Source of the DNA: Streptomyces sp. WMMC500
Lineage (GTDB): Bacteria; Actinomycetota; Actinomycetes; Streptomycetales; Streptomycetaceae
Direction: 5' to 3'
Assembly: GCF_027497195.1 (NCBI RefSeq)
Contig: NZ_CP114905.1
Coordinates: 3,944,001-4,008,000, forward strand
DNA length: 64,000 nucleotides
The position numbers and the translations under genes were made by a program. Positions 8,531 to 16,312 of the stretch are shown piece by piece (within the stretch, counting starts at the first letter, position 1; every line of letters starts with the position of its first letter). The notes under the pieces are model-generated. The model searched no databases. It was not told the origin of the DNA and was given only the letters and a program-made list of their open reading frames with translations.

Positions 8531-10402
8531 TCACACCTTCTGTCTCGGCTGACTGGTCCGGTTCGGCTGGGAGGACGGGGGCGGCTGGGACGACTGGGGC
8601 GGCTGCCCGGTCGCGTCGGAGCGGCCGGGCGGGTCGCCGCTGCGCCCCGCCACCAGCCGCGCGTGCAGCCGCAGCAGCGGATGCGGGTGGTACGGGCCCG
8701 GCGGTCCGTCCTCCACCAGCCCCGCGTCCGCGAGCCGTTCGAGCACCGCCTCGCACTCCGCGACCGGCAACCCCAGCACCGCCGCGCCGTCCGCCGCGTC
8801 CCAGCCGGGTGCGTCGAGCGCGCCGAGCGCGACGTACGCCGCCGCGAGCGCGGGGTCGAGCCGGTCGAGCGCGGCGTCGAAGAGGTCCACCACCGACATC
8901 CGCGGGTGGCCGCTGAGCGACAGCCGGCCCAGCGGGTCGTCGGCCAGCCAGCGGGCGCAGTCGCCGAGCCGCAGCGCCGGGCGGGTGCCGAGCCGGGCGG
9001 CGGCGATCACCAGCGCCAGCGGGTGGTGGCCGCACACCTCGGCCAGCTCCGCCGCACCGCCCGGCTCGTCGGCCACCCGTTCCGCGCCCAGCACCGCCGT
9101 CAGCAACTCCCGCGCCTCCGCGGCGGGGAGCGCGCCGAGGCGGTGGACCCGTACGCCGTGGGTGGCGACCAGCCCGGCGAGCCCCAGCCGGCTGGTGAGC
9201 AGCACCCCGGGCCGGGGGACCGCGGCCAGCACGTCGCGGGCCTGCGCCGCGTCGACCACGTCGTCCAGGATCAGCAGCGCCCGCGCCTCCGGGCGCGCGC
9301 CCAGGCGGGCGGCGACCTCGTCGACGACCTCCGCGGCGCCGCGGGGCGAGCCGTCCGGCGCCGCCATCGGGACCAGCGTCTGCCCGCCCGGGTAGTGGTC
9401 GCGTACGAGGTGCGCCATCTGCTGGGCGAGCGCGGTCTTGCCGATCCCGGGCCCGCCGCAGACGAGTTCGGCCACCGGCGTACCCGAGTCGTCCGGCTCC
9501 GCGGTGAGCCGCCGCCGCAGCGTCGCCACCGCCTCCGCCCGCCCGGTGAACCACGGCACCGGCGGCAGCCCGGGCGGGTCGGGGGGCGGCGCGGGCGCGG
9601 CCGGCGCGGCGGCCGGGAGCACCGCCCGAGCGGGCGGCTCGGTCGCCGGTCCCAGGTCCTCGCCGCGCAGGATCGACATCTCCAGCCGCTGCAGCGCGAC
9701 CGAGGGCCCGACGCCGAGGCCGTCCGCGAGGTACGCCTTGAAGCCGCGGTACTCCGCCAGCGCCTCCGTCTGCCGCCCCGTGCGGTACAGCGCCTCGATC
9801 AACTGCTCCCGGAACCTGCCGTGGTCCGGGTGCGCGCGGGTGACGCTCCACAGGTCCACCAGCGCCTGCCCGCACAGACCCAGCTCCAGCCGCAGGTCGC
9901 AGAGGCGCTCCACGACCCGCAGCCGCTCCTCCAGCAGCCGCGGCACCTCGTCGCGGTGGATCGCCTCCGACCGTACGTTGGCCAGCACCCCGGTCTGCCA
10001 GAGCGCCAGCGCCCCCTCCAGCGCCCCCAGCGCCGCCTGGGCCGGCAGCCCCGGCTCCCGCGTGCGCCGTACCCGCTCGCGGAACTCCACGAGGTCGAGG
10101 GAGCGCGCGTCCGCGGTGATCCGGTAGCCGCCGGGCACGGCCTCGATGGGGGTGTCGACCACCTCGTGCTTGGCGAAGAGCCGCCGCAGCCGCAGCACGC
10201 ACGTCTGGAGCGCGGCGCGCGCGGTGGCCGGCTGCTCGTCGCCCCAGACCATGCGCTGCAGGTAGTCGACGGAGACGATGCCGCCCGCGTTGAGCAGCAG
10301 GGCGGCGAGCAGGTTGGCCGGCTTGGAGGGGTGCAGGACGACGGTCTCGCGGCCGTCGCTCATGCTCAGCGGCCCGAGCAACTGGAACCGCACCGCGCTC
10401 AC
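8531..10402 (-). CDS. AfsR/SARP-family transcriptional activator with NB-ARC ATPase domain
   Basis: A 623-residue pathway activator. Residues 1-95 form an OmpR-type winged helix, and residues about 100-245 a bacterial transcriptional activation domain. An NB-ARC-type NTPase follows, with P-loop GGPGIGKTA near 315 and Walker B LLILDD near 377. SARP proteins of this build bind direct repeats spaced about one helical turn, and such repeats occur upstream at 10644-10716. The GTG start at 10402 overlaps by 4 bases the stop of a 32-codon frame. As the first large gene of the minus-strand operon it probably activates the RiPP genes that follow. It is shorter than full AfsR, lacking a long TPR C-terminus, and ends in a Ser/Gln/Pro-rich tail. 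Confidence 0.9.
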   Translation of the reverse strand: MSAVRFQLLGPLSMSDGRETVVLHPSKPANLLAALLLNAGGIVSVDYLQRMVWGDEQPATARAALQTCVLRLRRLFAKHEVVDTPIEAVPGGYRITADARSLDLVEFRERVRRTREPGLPAQAALGALEGALALWQTGVLANVRSEAIHRDEVPRLLEERLRVVERLCDLRLELGLCGQALVDLWSVTRAHPDHGRFREQLIEALYRTGRQTEALAEYRGFKAYLADGLGVGPSVALQRLEMSILRGEDLGPATEPPARAVLPAAAPAAPAPPPDPPGLPPVPWFTGRAEAVATLRRRLTAEPDDSGTPVAELVCGGPGIGKTALAQQMAHLVRDHYPGGQTLVPMAAPDGSPRGAAEVVDEVAARLGARPEARALLILDDVVDAAQARDVLAAVPRPGVLLTSRLGLAGLVATHGVRVHRLGALPAAEARELLTAVLGAERVADEPGGAAELAEVCGHHPLALVIAAARLGTRPALRLGDCARWLADDPLGRLSLSGHPRMSVVDLFDAALDRLDPALAAAYVALGALDAPGWDAADGAAVLGLPVAECEAVLERLADAGLVEDGPPGPYHPHPLLRLHARLVAGRSGDPPGRSDATGQPPQSSQPPPSSQPNRTSQPRQKV

Positions 10403-10497
10403 CGGCGCGCCCGGGGACCGCCGGACGCGCAGGAGCAGGGGACGGGAGCGGGGGCGGGGAGTGCCGGCGGGGGTGGGAGCGTGATCGGGGTCGTCAT
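10399..10497 (-). CDS. Possible 32-residue leader or precursor peptide upstream of the SARP gene
   Basis: An ATG at 10497 with an AGGTGG ribosome site 5 bases upstream opens a 32-codon frame. Its TGA overlaps the GTG start of the SARP gene in the arrangement GTGA. The peptide is Pro-rich, then has CSCASGG near its end and finishes with basic residues. The ribosome site and 4-base overlap suggest it is translated, most simply as a coupling leader for the SARP. The Cys-Ser-Cys-Ala-Ser run is what an azole-forming enzyme would use, but the peptide lacks a normal acidic leader. I would not call it the precursor without proof. It may also be chance in GC-rich DNA. Confidence 0.4.
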   Translation of the reverse strand: MTTPITLPPPPALPAPAPVPCSCASGGPRARR

Positions 10498-10643
10498 GCG
10501 AACCACCTGTGTCCTGTGCGGGGATCGGAAGGACGCCCGCGACGCTACCCGCGTATACCGCCTCCTGGCAGGCTCGAAGCTGTCATGAACCTGCACGGGC
10601 GCGCGCAGCAAGCGGCCAGATCCCCCCGAAGCGGGACCGCGCG

Positions 10644-10716
10644 CAACCGCCCGCCAACCGCCGGCCAACCGGCGTTCTACCGCGCGTCCACCGCGGGTCC
10701 AGCGCGCGTCCACCGC
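10644..10716. promoter_or_regulatory. Array of 11-bp-period direct repeats, candidate SARP operator
   Basis: ACCG recurs at 10646, 10657, 10668, 10679, 10690 and 10712, exactly 11 bases or a multiple apart; the 10701 slot reads AGCG. Two sub-blocks stand out. CAACCGCC-like units lie at 10644, 10655 and 10666. GTCCA lies at 10686, 10697 and 10708 within a 13-bp repeat, CGCGCGTCCACCG, at 10681 and 10703. Repeats at 11 or 22 bp are the known layout of SARP binding sites. The array lies between the SARP gene (10402, minus) and the kinase gene (10853, plus) and could control either or both. Confidence 0.6.
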
Positions 10717-10852
10717 CCCCCGCCCCGAGCGCGGGAGGGGTCCCGGGCCCGCCGCGCTACAACGGTTGCGATGGGCCGCCGGGCACCGGCCGTACGTCCG
10801 CCCGGAGGGCTCCGCGACCGCTGGCACGCAGGGGGAGAGGGGGAGCGCGCCG

Positions 10853-11992
10853 ATGGCGGCATACCGCACGACGGACGGCGCGACCGGCGCGCGGGAACCC
10901 CTGCTCACCCCCGGCCAGCGGGTCCACGAGGGCCTGGTGGTCGATCGCCGGCTGGGCGAGGGCGCGTTCGCCGAGGTGTACCGCGTACGCCACCACGTGC
11001 TGGGCTGGCAGGCACTCAAGCTCTTCAAGCACGGCGCCTCCCTCGGCGCCAACTTCAGCAGGCTCGACGAAGCGCGCATCCTCTCCACCCTCGGCCACCC
11101 CAGCATCATCCGGGTGTTCGACGCCGGCACGGTGGACACGGCGGAGGGCGTGCGCGGCTACTTCACCATGGAGTACGTGGCCGGCGGCAGCCTGGAACGG
11201 CTGGTCGAGAGCCACGGGGGCGTCGTGCCCGTCCCCCGGGTCACCGCCGTGCTGCGGCAGGCCGCCGACGGCCTGTCCGTCGCCCACGAGCGGCAGCCGC
11301 CGGTCGTGCACCGGGACCTGTCGCTGGCCAACGTGCTCGTCGCGTACGAGGAGTCGGGACCGCTGGTCAAGGTGAGCGACTTCGGGCTGGCGCGGGAGAC
11401 CGACCCGGTGACCCGGGCGGCGAGCGCGCAGGGCACGGTCGCGTACATGCCGCCCGAGGTGCTCATCCGCGGCCGCGGCTACACCTGCGCCGGGGATGTC
11501 TGGGCGCTGGGCACGATCGTGTACTACCTGCTCACGAACCGCTTCCCGTACGACGCGGACGACCCGGCGCGGTCCTTCTCGCCGGACCGGTTCGAGCACC
11601 CGCTGCGCCCGCCGGGCGACTTCAACGACGACGCGGACGCGGAGCTGGAGTGGCTCGTCGCGGACATGCTGCGGGTCGACCCGGGCGAACGGCCCGCGAT
11701 GCGCGAGGTGGCGGAACGCGCCGCCCCGCGGCCCGCGGCACCGCCACCGCTGTCCCCCGCCGAGGCCCCGGCGCCGCCCGCACGGCCCGCGCCGCCTGTG
11801 CCGCCCGCGGAACCCGCGGAGCCCGCGCCGACCGCGGAGGAGCTCGTACGCGCCGCCCTCGCACTCTCCCGCGTCCCCGGCCGCCTGGCCGACGCGGCCG
11901 ACCGACTCGAAGAAGCCCTCAGCCGCCACCCCCGCCTGCGGGAGCGGCATCTGACCCGGCTCACGACCTGGCGCAGAGGAGTCATGCAGTGA
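10853..11992 (+). CDS. Soluble Ser/Thr protein kinase, first gene of an Hsp70 operon
   Basis: A 379-residue Hanks-type kinase. The glycine loop GEGAFAEVY is near residue 36, the ATP-binding Lys in QALKLFK near 56, the catalytic loop HRDLSLANV near 153 and DFGLA near 175. The following APE-like segment is MPPEVL, and DVWALG is present, so the enzyme looks catalytically complete. The domain ends near 285. A Pro/Ala-rich linker and a helical tail follow. There is no membrane segment or PASTA domain, unlike PknB. ATG at 10853 follows a GGGGGAG run. Its stop overlaps the next GTG by 4 bases. In this setting it may phosphorylate the downstream chaperone or membrane proteins; this is inferred from gene order. 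Confidence 0.9.
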   Translation: MAAYRTTDGATGAREPLLTPGQRVHEGLVVDRRLGEGAFAEVYRVRHHVLGWQALKLFKHGASLGANFSRLDEARILSTLGHPSIIRVFDAGTVDTAEGVRGYFTMEYVAGGSLERLVESHGGVVPVPRVTAVLRQAADGLSVAHERQPPVVHRDLSLANVLVAYEESGPLVKVSDFGLARETDPVTRAASAQGTVAYMPPEVLIRGRGYTCAGDVWALGTIVYYLLTNRFPYDADDPARSFSPDRFEHPLRPPGDFNDDADAELEWLVADMLRVDPGERPAMREVAERAAPRPAAPPPLSPAEAPAPPARPAPPVPPAEPAEPAPTAEELVRAALALSRVPGRLADAADRLEEALSRHPRLRERHLTRLTTWRRGVMQ

Positions 11993-13179
11993 AGGAGTCC
12001 CCGGCCCGCTTCGCGGACCTGGCGGGTCTGCGGCTGTACCGCAGGAACATCTTCGCCGTCACCGGGCTGCCCGTGGACGCCCGGGGCCCCGCGGTACGGC
12101 GGCAGAGACAGCGCCTCGACGCCCGGCTGGCGGTCGAGAGGACCTGGCGGGGCGACGCCCGCTCGCCCGTGCGGGACGGGTACCGCAAGGAGGAAGTGCG
12201 GCTGGCCTTCGAGGAGTTCCAGGACCCCCGGCGCCGGCTCGTGGACGAGCTGACGTGGTACTGGGGGGACGCCGACCTGGGCTGCGGCTGCGCCCCCGCG
12301 GCGCACGAGCGGCACGACGAGGCCGTGGGCGCGCACCTGACGGCGATCGAGGCGGAGACCGGCCGGGCCGACCTGCCGTCGACCGGGCACGCCCGGTACT
12401 GGACCGACGCCGCCGCGGGCTGGGCGAGGCTGCTCGACTCCCCCGGCCTGCGCGCCCACATCGCCCACCGCATGACGGCCCTGGCCGACCCCCGGCTCGA
12501 CGACCACTCCCCGGACGACTTCCTGGCCGGTCTCCCCCGGCTGCTGCTCTCCCCCTTCGCCGAACTCGCCGACGACCGGTCCGTCCGGCCGCGGCTGGCG
12601 GAGGTCTGCGCCGACTGGGCGGAGTACCCGGTCTTCGCCACGCCGCTCCCCGACGTCTTCGAGGACACCGTCGAGGAGACGGCCGACCGGCTGAAGGACG
12701 CGCTGCGCACCGCCGGTGAGCGGCACGAGGCGGGACAGCACGCGGACGCGCTGGAGACCCTGGAGCAGCGGGTGCTGCCCGCGTACGCGGAGTTCGAGTC
12801 GCTGGAGAAGTTCGTCTCGGAGTCGCGGTCCGAGGAGATGGCGCACACGGTCACCGTGGCGCTGAACAACGTCGCGCTCGGCATGTGCGAGGCGGGCCTG
12901 CAGCGACCGTTCCGCAGCAGGCTCGTCGAGGTGATGGAGGCCGCGAGCAGGATCGCCCCGACTCGCGACCAGGCGCAGATCGACCAGAACCTGACGGCCG
13001 TACGGACCGGCCACGCCCCCGCGGGCGCCCAGCAGCTCAAGCCGAGCGAGTGCGCGGGGTGCGTCCTGATGCTGCTGACCATCGTCGGCGGGGTCGTCGC
13101 CGGTCTGACGGCGGGAGCGGCCTGGGCGACCGGCATCATCATCGGCGGGTTCGTCCTCGCCGGAATGTTCGCCTCATGA
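11989..13179 (+). CDS. J-domain-like protein with C-terminal membrane anchor
   Basis: A 396-residue protein, function not established. Residues 15-85 contain YRRNIFAVTGLPVDARG, then a basic helical stretch, EEVRLAFEEFQDPRRRLVDEL and WYWGD. This resembles J-domain-like modules that begin with an N-x-F-x-x-x-G-L-P-V-D-A pattern and lack a canonical HPD. The middle is helical and acidic. The end carries two hydrophobic segments (about 348-372 and 375-394), so it is probably membrane-anchored by its tail. GTG at 11989 overlaps the kinase stop; its own stop overlaps the next ATG. Beside an Hsp70 gene a J-like co-chaperone role is plausible, but it is inference from weak similarity and position. 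Confidence 0.6.
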   Translation: MKESPARFADLAGLRLYRRNIFAVTGLPVDARGPAVRRQRQRLDARLAVERTWRGDARSPVRDGYRKEEVRLAFEEFQDPRRRLVDELTWYWGDADLGCGCAPAAHERHDEAVGAHLTAIEAETGRADLPSTGHARYWTDAAAGWARLLDSPGLRAHIAHRMTALADPRLDDHSPDDFLAGLPRLLLSPFAELADDRSVRPRLAEVCADWAEYPVFATPLPDVFEDTVEETADRLKDALRTAGERHEAGQHADALETLEQRVLPAYAEFESLEKFVSESRSEEMAHTVTVALNNVALGMCEAGLQRPFRSRLVEVMEAASRIAPTRDQAQIDQNLTAVRTGHAPAGAQQLKPSECAGCVLMLLTIVGGVVAGLTAGAAWATGIIIGGFVLAGMFAS

Positions 13180-13817
13180 AGTCGTACGCCACCCGAGGAA
13201 CGGCTCCGATGACACAGCACGCGCGCCGCTCGACGAGGGGGCGCGTGCGCGCCGCGCTCGGGCAGTGGCGCCAGCCGCCCGAGTTCCGCGTCCCCCCGCC
13301 ACCGCTCGACCCGGCCCAGCGGGCGTGGGTCGCGGAGGTCCTGGCGGAGGTGGAGGCGGCGGAGGCGCTGGCGGCGTCCGCGGCCGACGCCGCCGGACCC
13401 GCTCCCGGCGCCGGACCGGACGCCGGTTCCGGCACCGGCCCAGAAGCCGCCGGCTCCGGCGCCCTGGTGGGCGCGGCCACCGGCATCTGGCGCGCGCTGC
13501 GCAAGCTGGACCAGGGCGTCGGCTCGCTCTCGCCCGCCGACCTGCGGCAGGTCCGGCTCCAGGTCCGCGCCAGCCGCCAGGCGCTCGCCGACGACGGGCT
13601 GGAGATCCAGGAGCACGACGGCGAGCCGTTCGACTCCGGTCTCTCCCTGGAGGCGCTGGTCTTCCAGGACGACCCGGAGCTGACCCGCGAGGTCGTGCTG
13701 GAGACCGTACGGCCGTCCGTCTACTTCCGCGGCCGGCGCATCCAGATGGGCCAGGTCATCGTCGGCAGGCCGCCGCAGACCCCCGGTGCAGAGACGACCA
13801 AGGAGACCCCGGCGTGA
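13176..13817 (+). CDS. GrpE-like candidate nucleotide-exchange protein
   Basis: A 213-residue protein with an Ala/Gly/Pro-rich linker (about 60-100), a helical segment and a short C-terminal beta-like part. Near residue 173 it reads VLETVRPSVYFRGRRIQMG, ending VIVGRP. This parallels the end of GrpE, where a Val-rich strand is followed by Arg-Pro, an aromatic, and a final Gln/Ala-x-Val-x-Val strand. The match is short and would need a profile search. ATG at 13176 overlaps the previous stop (ATGA); a second ATG at 13209 is possible. Its stop overlaps the GTG of the Hsp70 gene. Kinase, J-like and Hsp70 neighbours make an exchange-factor role attractive; it remains inference. Confidence 0.5.
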   Translation: MKSYATRGTAPMTQHARRSTRGRVRAALGQWRQPPEFRVPPPPLDPAQRAWVAEVLAEVEAAEALAASAADAAGPAPGAGPDAGSGTGPEAAGSGALVGAATGIWRALRKLDQGVGSLSPADLRQVRLQVRASRQALADDGLEIQEHDGEPFDSGLSLEALVFQDDPELTREVVLETVRPSVYFRGRRIQMGQVIVGRPPQTPGAETTKETPA

Positions 13818-16312
13818 GCGAGACCATCGACTACGGCATCGACCTCGGCACCACCAACAGCGCGATCGCGGTGGCGGAGGACGGCGGCGTACGCATCGTC
13901 AAGAACAACGAGCAGTGGGACTACTCCCCCTCCGCCGTCTACATCCCCAAGAAGGACATCGTGCACGTGGGCCGGCGGGCCAAGGAGCGCACGGAGTCCG
14001 ACCCGGCCAACGCGCACGCGGAGTTCAAGCTGGAGATGGGGGTGGCCGGGGCGGCGCGCCGGTTCGCGCGCGCCGGAGTGTCGCTCACCCCGGAGCAGTT
14101 GTCCGCCGAGGTGCTGAAGTCGCTGCGGCAGGACGTCGCGGCCGAGACCGGCCACGCGCCGGAGGTCGCGGTGATCACCGTGCCCGCCGCCTTCGCCCTC
14201 AACCAGAACACCGCCACCTCCGAGGCCGCCGCCCTGGCCGGGCTCAGCGAGCACTGCCCGCTGGTGCAGGAGCCGACGGCCGCCGCCATCGCGTACGGCG
14301 TGCAGGACACCGCGGACTCCGCCCACTGGATGGTGTTCGACCTCGGCGGCGGCACGTTCGACGCCGCGGTGATGAGCAAGCGCGACGGCGAGCTGCAGCT
14401 CATCCAGCACGCCGGCGATCCGTACCTCGGCGGGAAGCTGATCGACTGGGCGCTCGTCGACGACCTGCTCGTCCCCGCCGTCCGACGCGACCTGGGGCTG
14501 CCCGACTTCACCCGGAGCAACCCCGCCTGGATGGCGAACTTCGCCAAGCTCAAGGCGGAGGCGGAGAACGCGAAGATCGCGCTGTCCCGGATGGAGCGGA
14601 TCGACATCGGCTGCGATCTGGAGAACGGGGACGGCGGCACCGAGAACTTCGAGTTCACCCTCACCCGGGGCGCACTCGACGATCTCGCGCTGCCCTTCTA
14701 CACCCGTGCGATCAAGCTCTGCCGGGACGCGCTGGCCGAGAGCGGGCTGCGCCCCGAGCACATCGACCGGCTGCTGCTGGCCGGCGGCTCGACGCTGAGC
14801 CCCGGGCTGCGCGCACTGCTCACCGACCCGGACACCGGGCTGGGCATCGCCGTGGACCACAGCCAGGACCCCACCACGGTGGTGGCCCGCGGCGCCGCGG
14901 CGTTCGCCCGTACCGTACGGCGGCCGAGGAAGGCGCGGGTGGCGGCCCCCGGCGAGTTCGCGGTCGAGCTGAACCACCCCACGCAGACGGTCGACACCAC
15001 CGACATCCCGGTGTCCGGCAAGGTGACCAGCGGCAGCGCGGTGGACTTCACCCGGTACGCCGTCGTGGTCTCCAACCCGGACGGCAAACCCCCGTTCCGC
15101 GGCCCGCGTACCGCGCTCAGCCAGGACGGCACCTTCTACACCGAGGTCGCCCTCACGGCCGGCGTCACGTCCCGCTTCACCGTCGAGCTGACCGACGCCT
15201 CCGGTACGCGCCAGAGGCTCGCCGGCGACGGCCTGTCCATCACGCACGCGAAGGTCGTCCCCGGCGAGGCCGTGCTGACGGGCACCCTCGGCATCGGCCG
15301 GGCCGACGGCTCGTTCGACCCGCTGCTGCGCAAGGGCACCACGCTTCCGGCCGAGGTGACGAAGATCTACCGGACCACGATCCCGCTCCACCGCTCGGAG
15401 CCGGACGCGGTGATCCGCATCCCGCTGCTGGAGGGGGAACGGCCGCGCGCCGAACGCAACACGCGGGTGGGGCTGCTGGAGATCCGGCCGCGCGACGTCC
15501 GCATCGACCTGCCGGCGGAGAGCGAGGTCGAGGTGACGTTCGAGATCGAGGCGAGCAGCCGGGAAGCCCTGGTGACCGCCCATATCCCGCTGGTCCAGCA
15601 GCAGTTCGAGGCGACGATCAACCGCACCGAACTCCTCGCGCCGGCACAGCACGAGCTGGCGGACCGGCTGGGGCGCCTGCGGCAGCGCGTACGCAGCCTG
15701 AAGGACGCCGCGGAGTCCGAGCACGCCGAGCAGGCCAGGGCCCGGCTGGAGAAGCTGGAGGAGCACCGGCCCCTCACGCAGCTCGGCAGGGAAGTGGACG
15801 CCGCCGGCGTCGACACGGGCGCGGCGGTGACCAGCGACCGCCGGATGCGCGATCTGGAGGCCGAACTCGACGACATCGAGGCGGCCATCGAGATCCCGGG
15901 CCTGGAACGCCGGCTGTGGGACGTGCTCGGCGCCTGCGGGGAGATCATCGCGCAGGTCGGCGGCACCCCGTCCGACCGGCGGGAGCTGGAGAACCTGCGC
16001 GCCCGCGCGAGCGCGCCGGGCGCGGACGCGACGCCGGCGGACCTGGAGAAGCTGCTGAAGCGCGCCGAGGAGTTCCAGGTGGAGCTGCTGCGGCGGACGG
16101 ACGAGTGGGACTTCGTGGTGTTCAACGCGCTGGTCGAGATGCGCGACCAGATGCACCCGCGCAGCCAGGCGGACGCGGCGATCCGCGACGGCAGGAGGGC
16201 CATGGCGGCGGGTGACCGGGGGGCGCTCCCGGGGGTGAACCAGCGGCTCCGGCGGCTGCTGCCGCCGGAGGTGGGGGACGGGATGGGGAGGAAGGAGGGC
16301 GGGGTCAGGTGA
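13814..16312 (+). CDS. Hsp70-family (DnaK-like) chaperone with extended helical C-terminus
   Basis: An 832-residue Hsp70-type protein. The ATPase domain shows DLGTTNSAIAV near residue 10, EPTAAAIAYG near 155, DLGGGTFDAA near 175 and AGGSTLSPG near 323. A beta-rich region follows at about 380-580, where a substrate domain would lie. It is poorly similar to DnaK and has its own pattern of repeated strands. Residues 600-832 are long charged helices. It is about 200 residues longer than DnaK and lacks the EEVD-like end. GTG at 13814 and TGA at 16310-16312 both overlap neighbours by 4 bases. It is not the housekeeping dnaK: no dnaJ, grpE or hspR of the usual type is present. It should act as an ATP-driven chaperone for a specialised client. 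Confidence 0.88.
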   Translation: MSETIDYGIDLGTTNSAIAVAEDGGVRIVKNNEQWDYSPSAVYIPKKDIVHVGRRAKERTESDPANAHAEFKLEMGVAGAARRFARAGVSLTPEQLSAEVLKSLRQDVAAETGHAPEVAVITVPAAFALNQNTATSEAAALAGLSEHCPLVQEPTAAAIAYGVQDTADSAHWMVFDLGGGTFDAAVMSKRDGELQLIQHAGDPYLGGKLIDWALVDDLLVPAVRRDLGLPDFTRSNPAWMANFAKLKAEAENAKIALSRMERIDIGCDLENGDGGTENFEFTLTRGALDDLALPFYTRAIKLCRDALAESGLRPEHIDRLLLAGGSTLSPGLRALLTDPDTGLGIAVDHSQDPTTVVARGAAAFARTVRRPRKARVAAPGEFAVELNHPTQTVDTTDIPVSGKVTSGSAVDFTRYAVVVSNPDGKPPFRGPRTALSQDGTFYTEVALTAGVTSRFTVELTDASGTRQRLAGDGLSITHAKVVPGEAVLTGTLGIGRADGSFDPLLRKGTTLPAEVTKIYRTTIPLHRSEPDAVIRIPLLEGERPRAERNTRVGLLEIRPRDVRIDLPAESEVEVTFEIEASSREALVTAHIPLVQQQFEATINRTELLAPAQHELADRLGRLRQRVRSLKDAAESEHAEQARARLEKLEEHRPLTQLGREVDAAGVDTGAAVTSDRRMRDLEAELDDIEAAIEIPGLERRLWDVLGACGEIIAQVGGTPSDRRELENLRARASAPGADATPADLEKLLKRAEEFQVELLRRTDEWDFVVFNALVEMRDQMHPRSQADAAIRDGRRAMAAGDRGALPGVNQRLRRLLPPEVGDGMGRKEGGVR

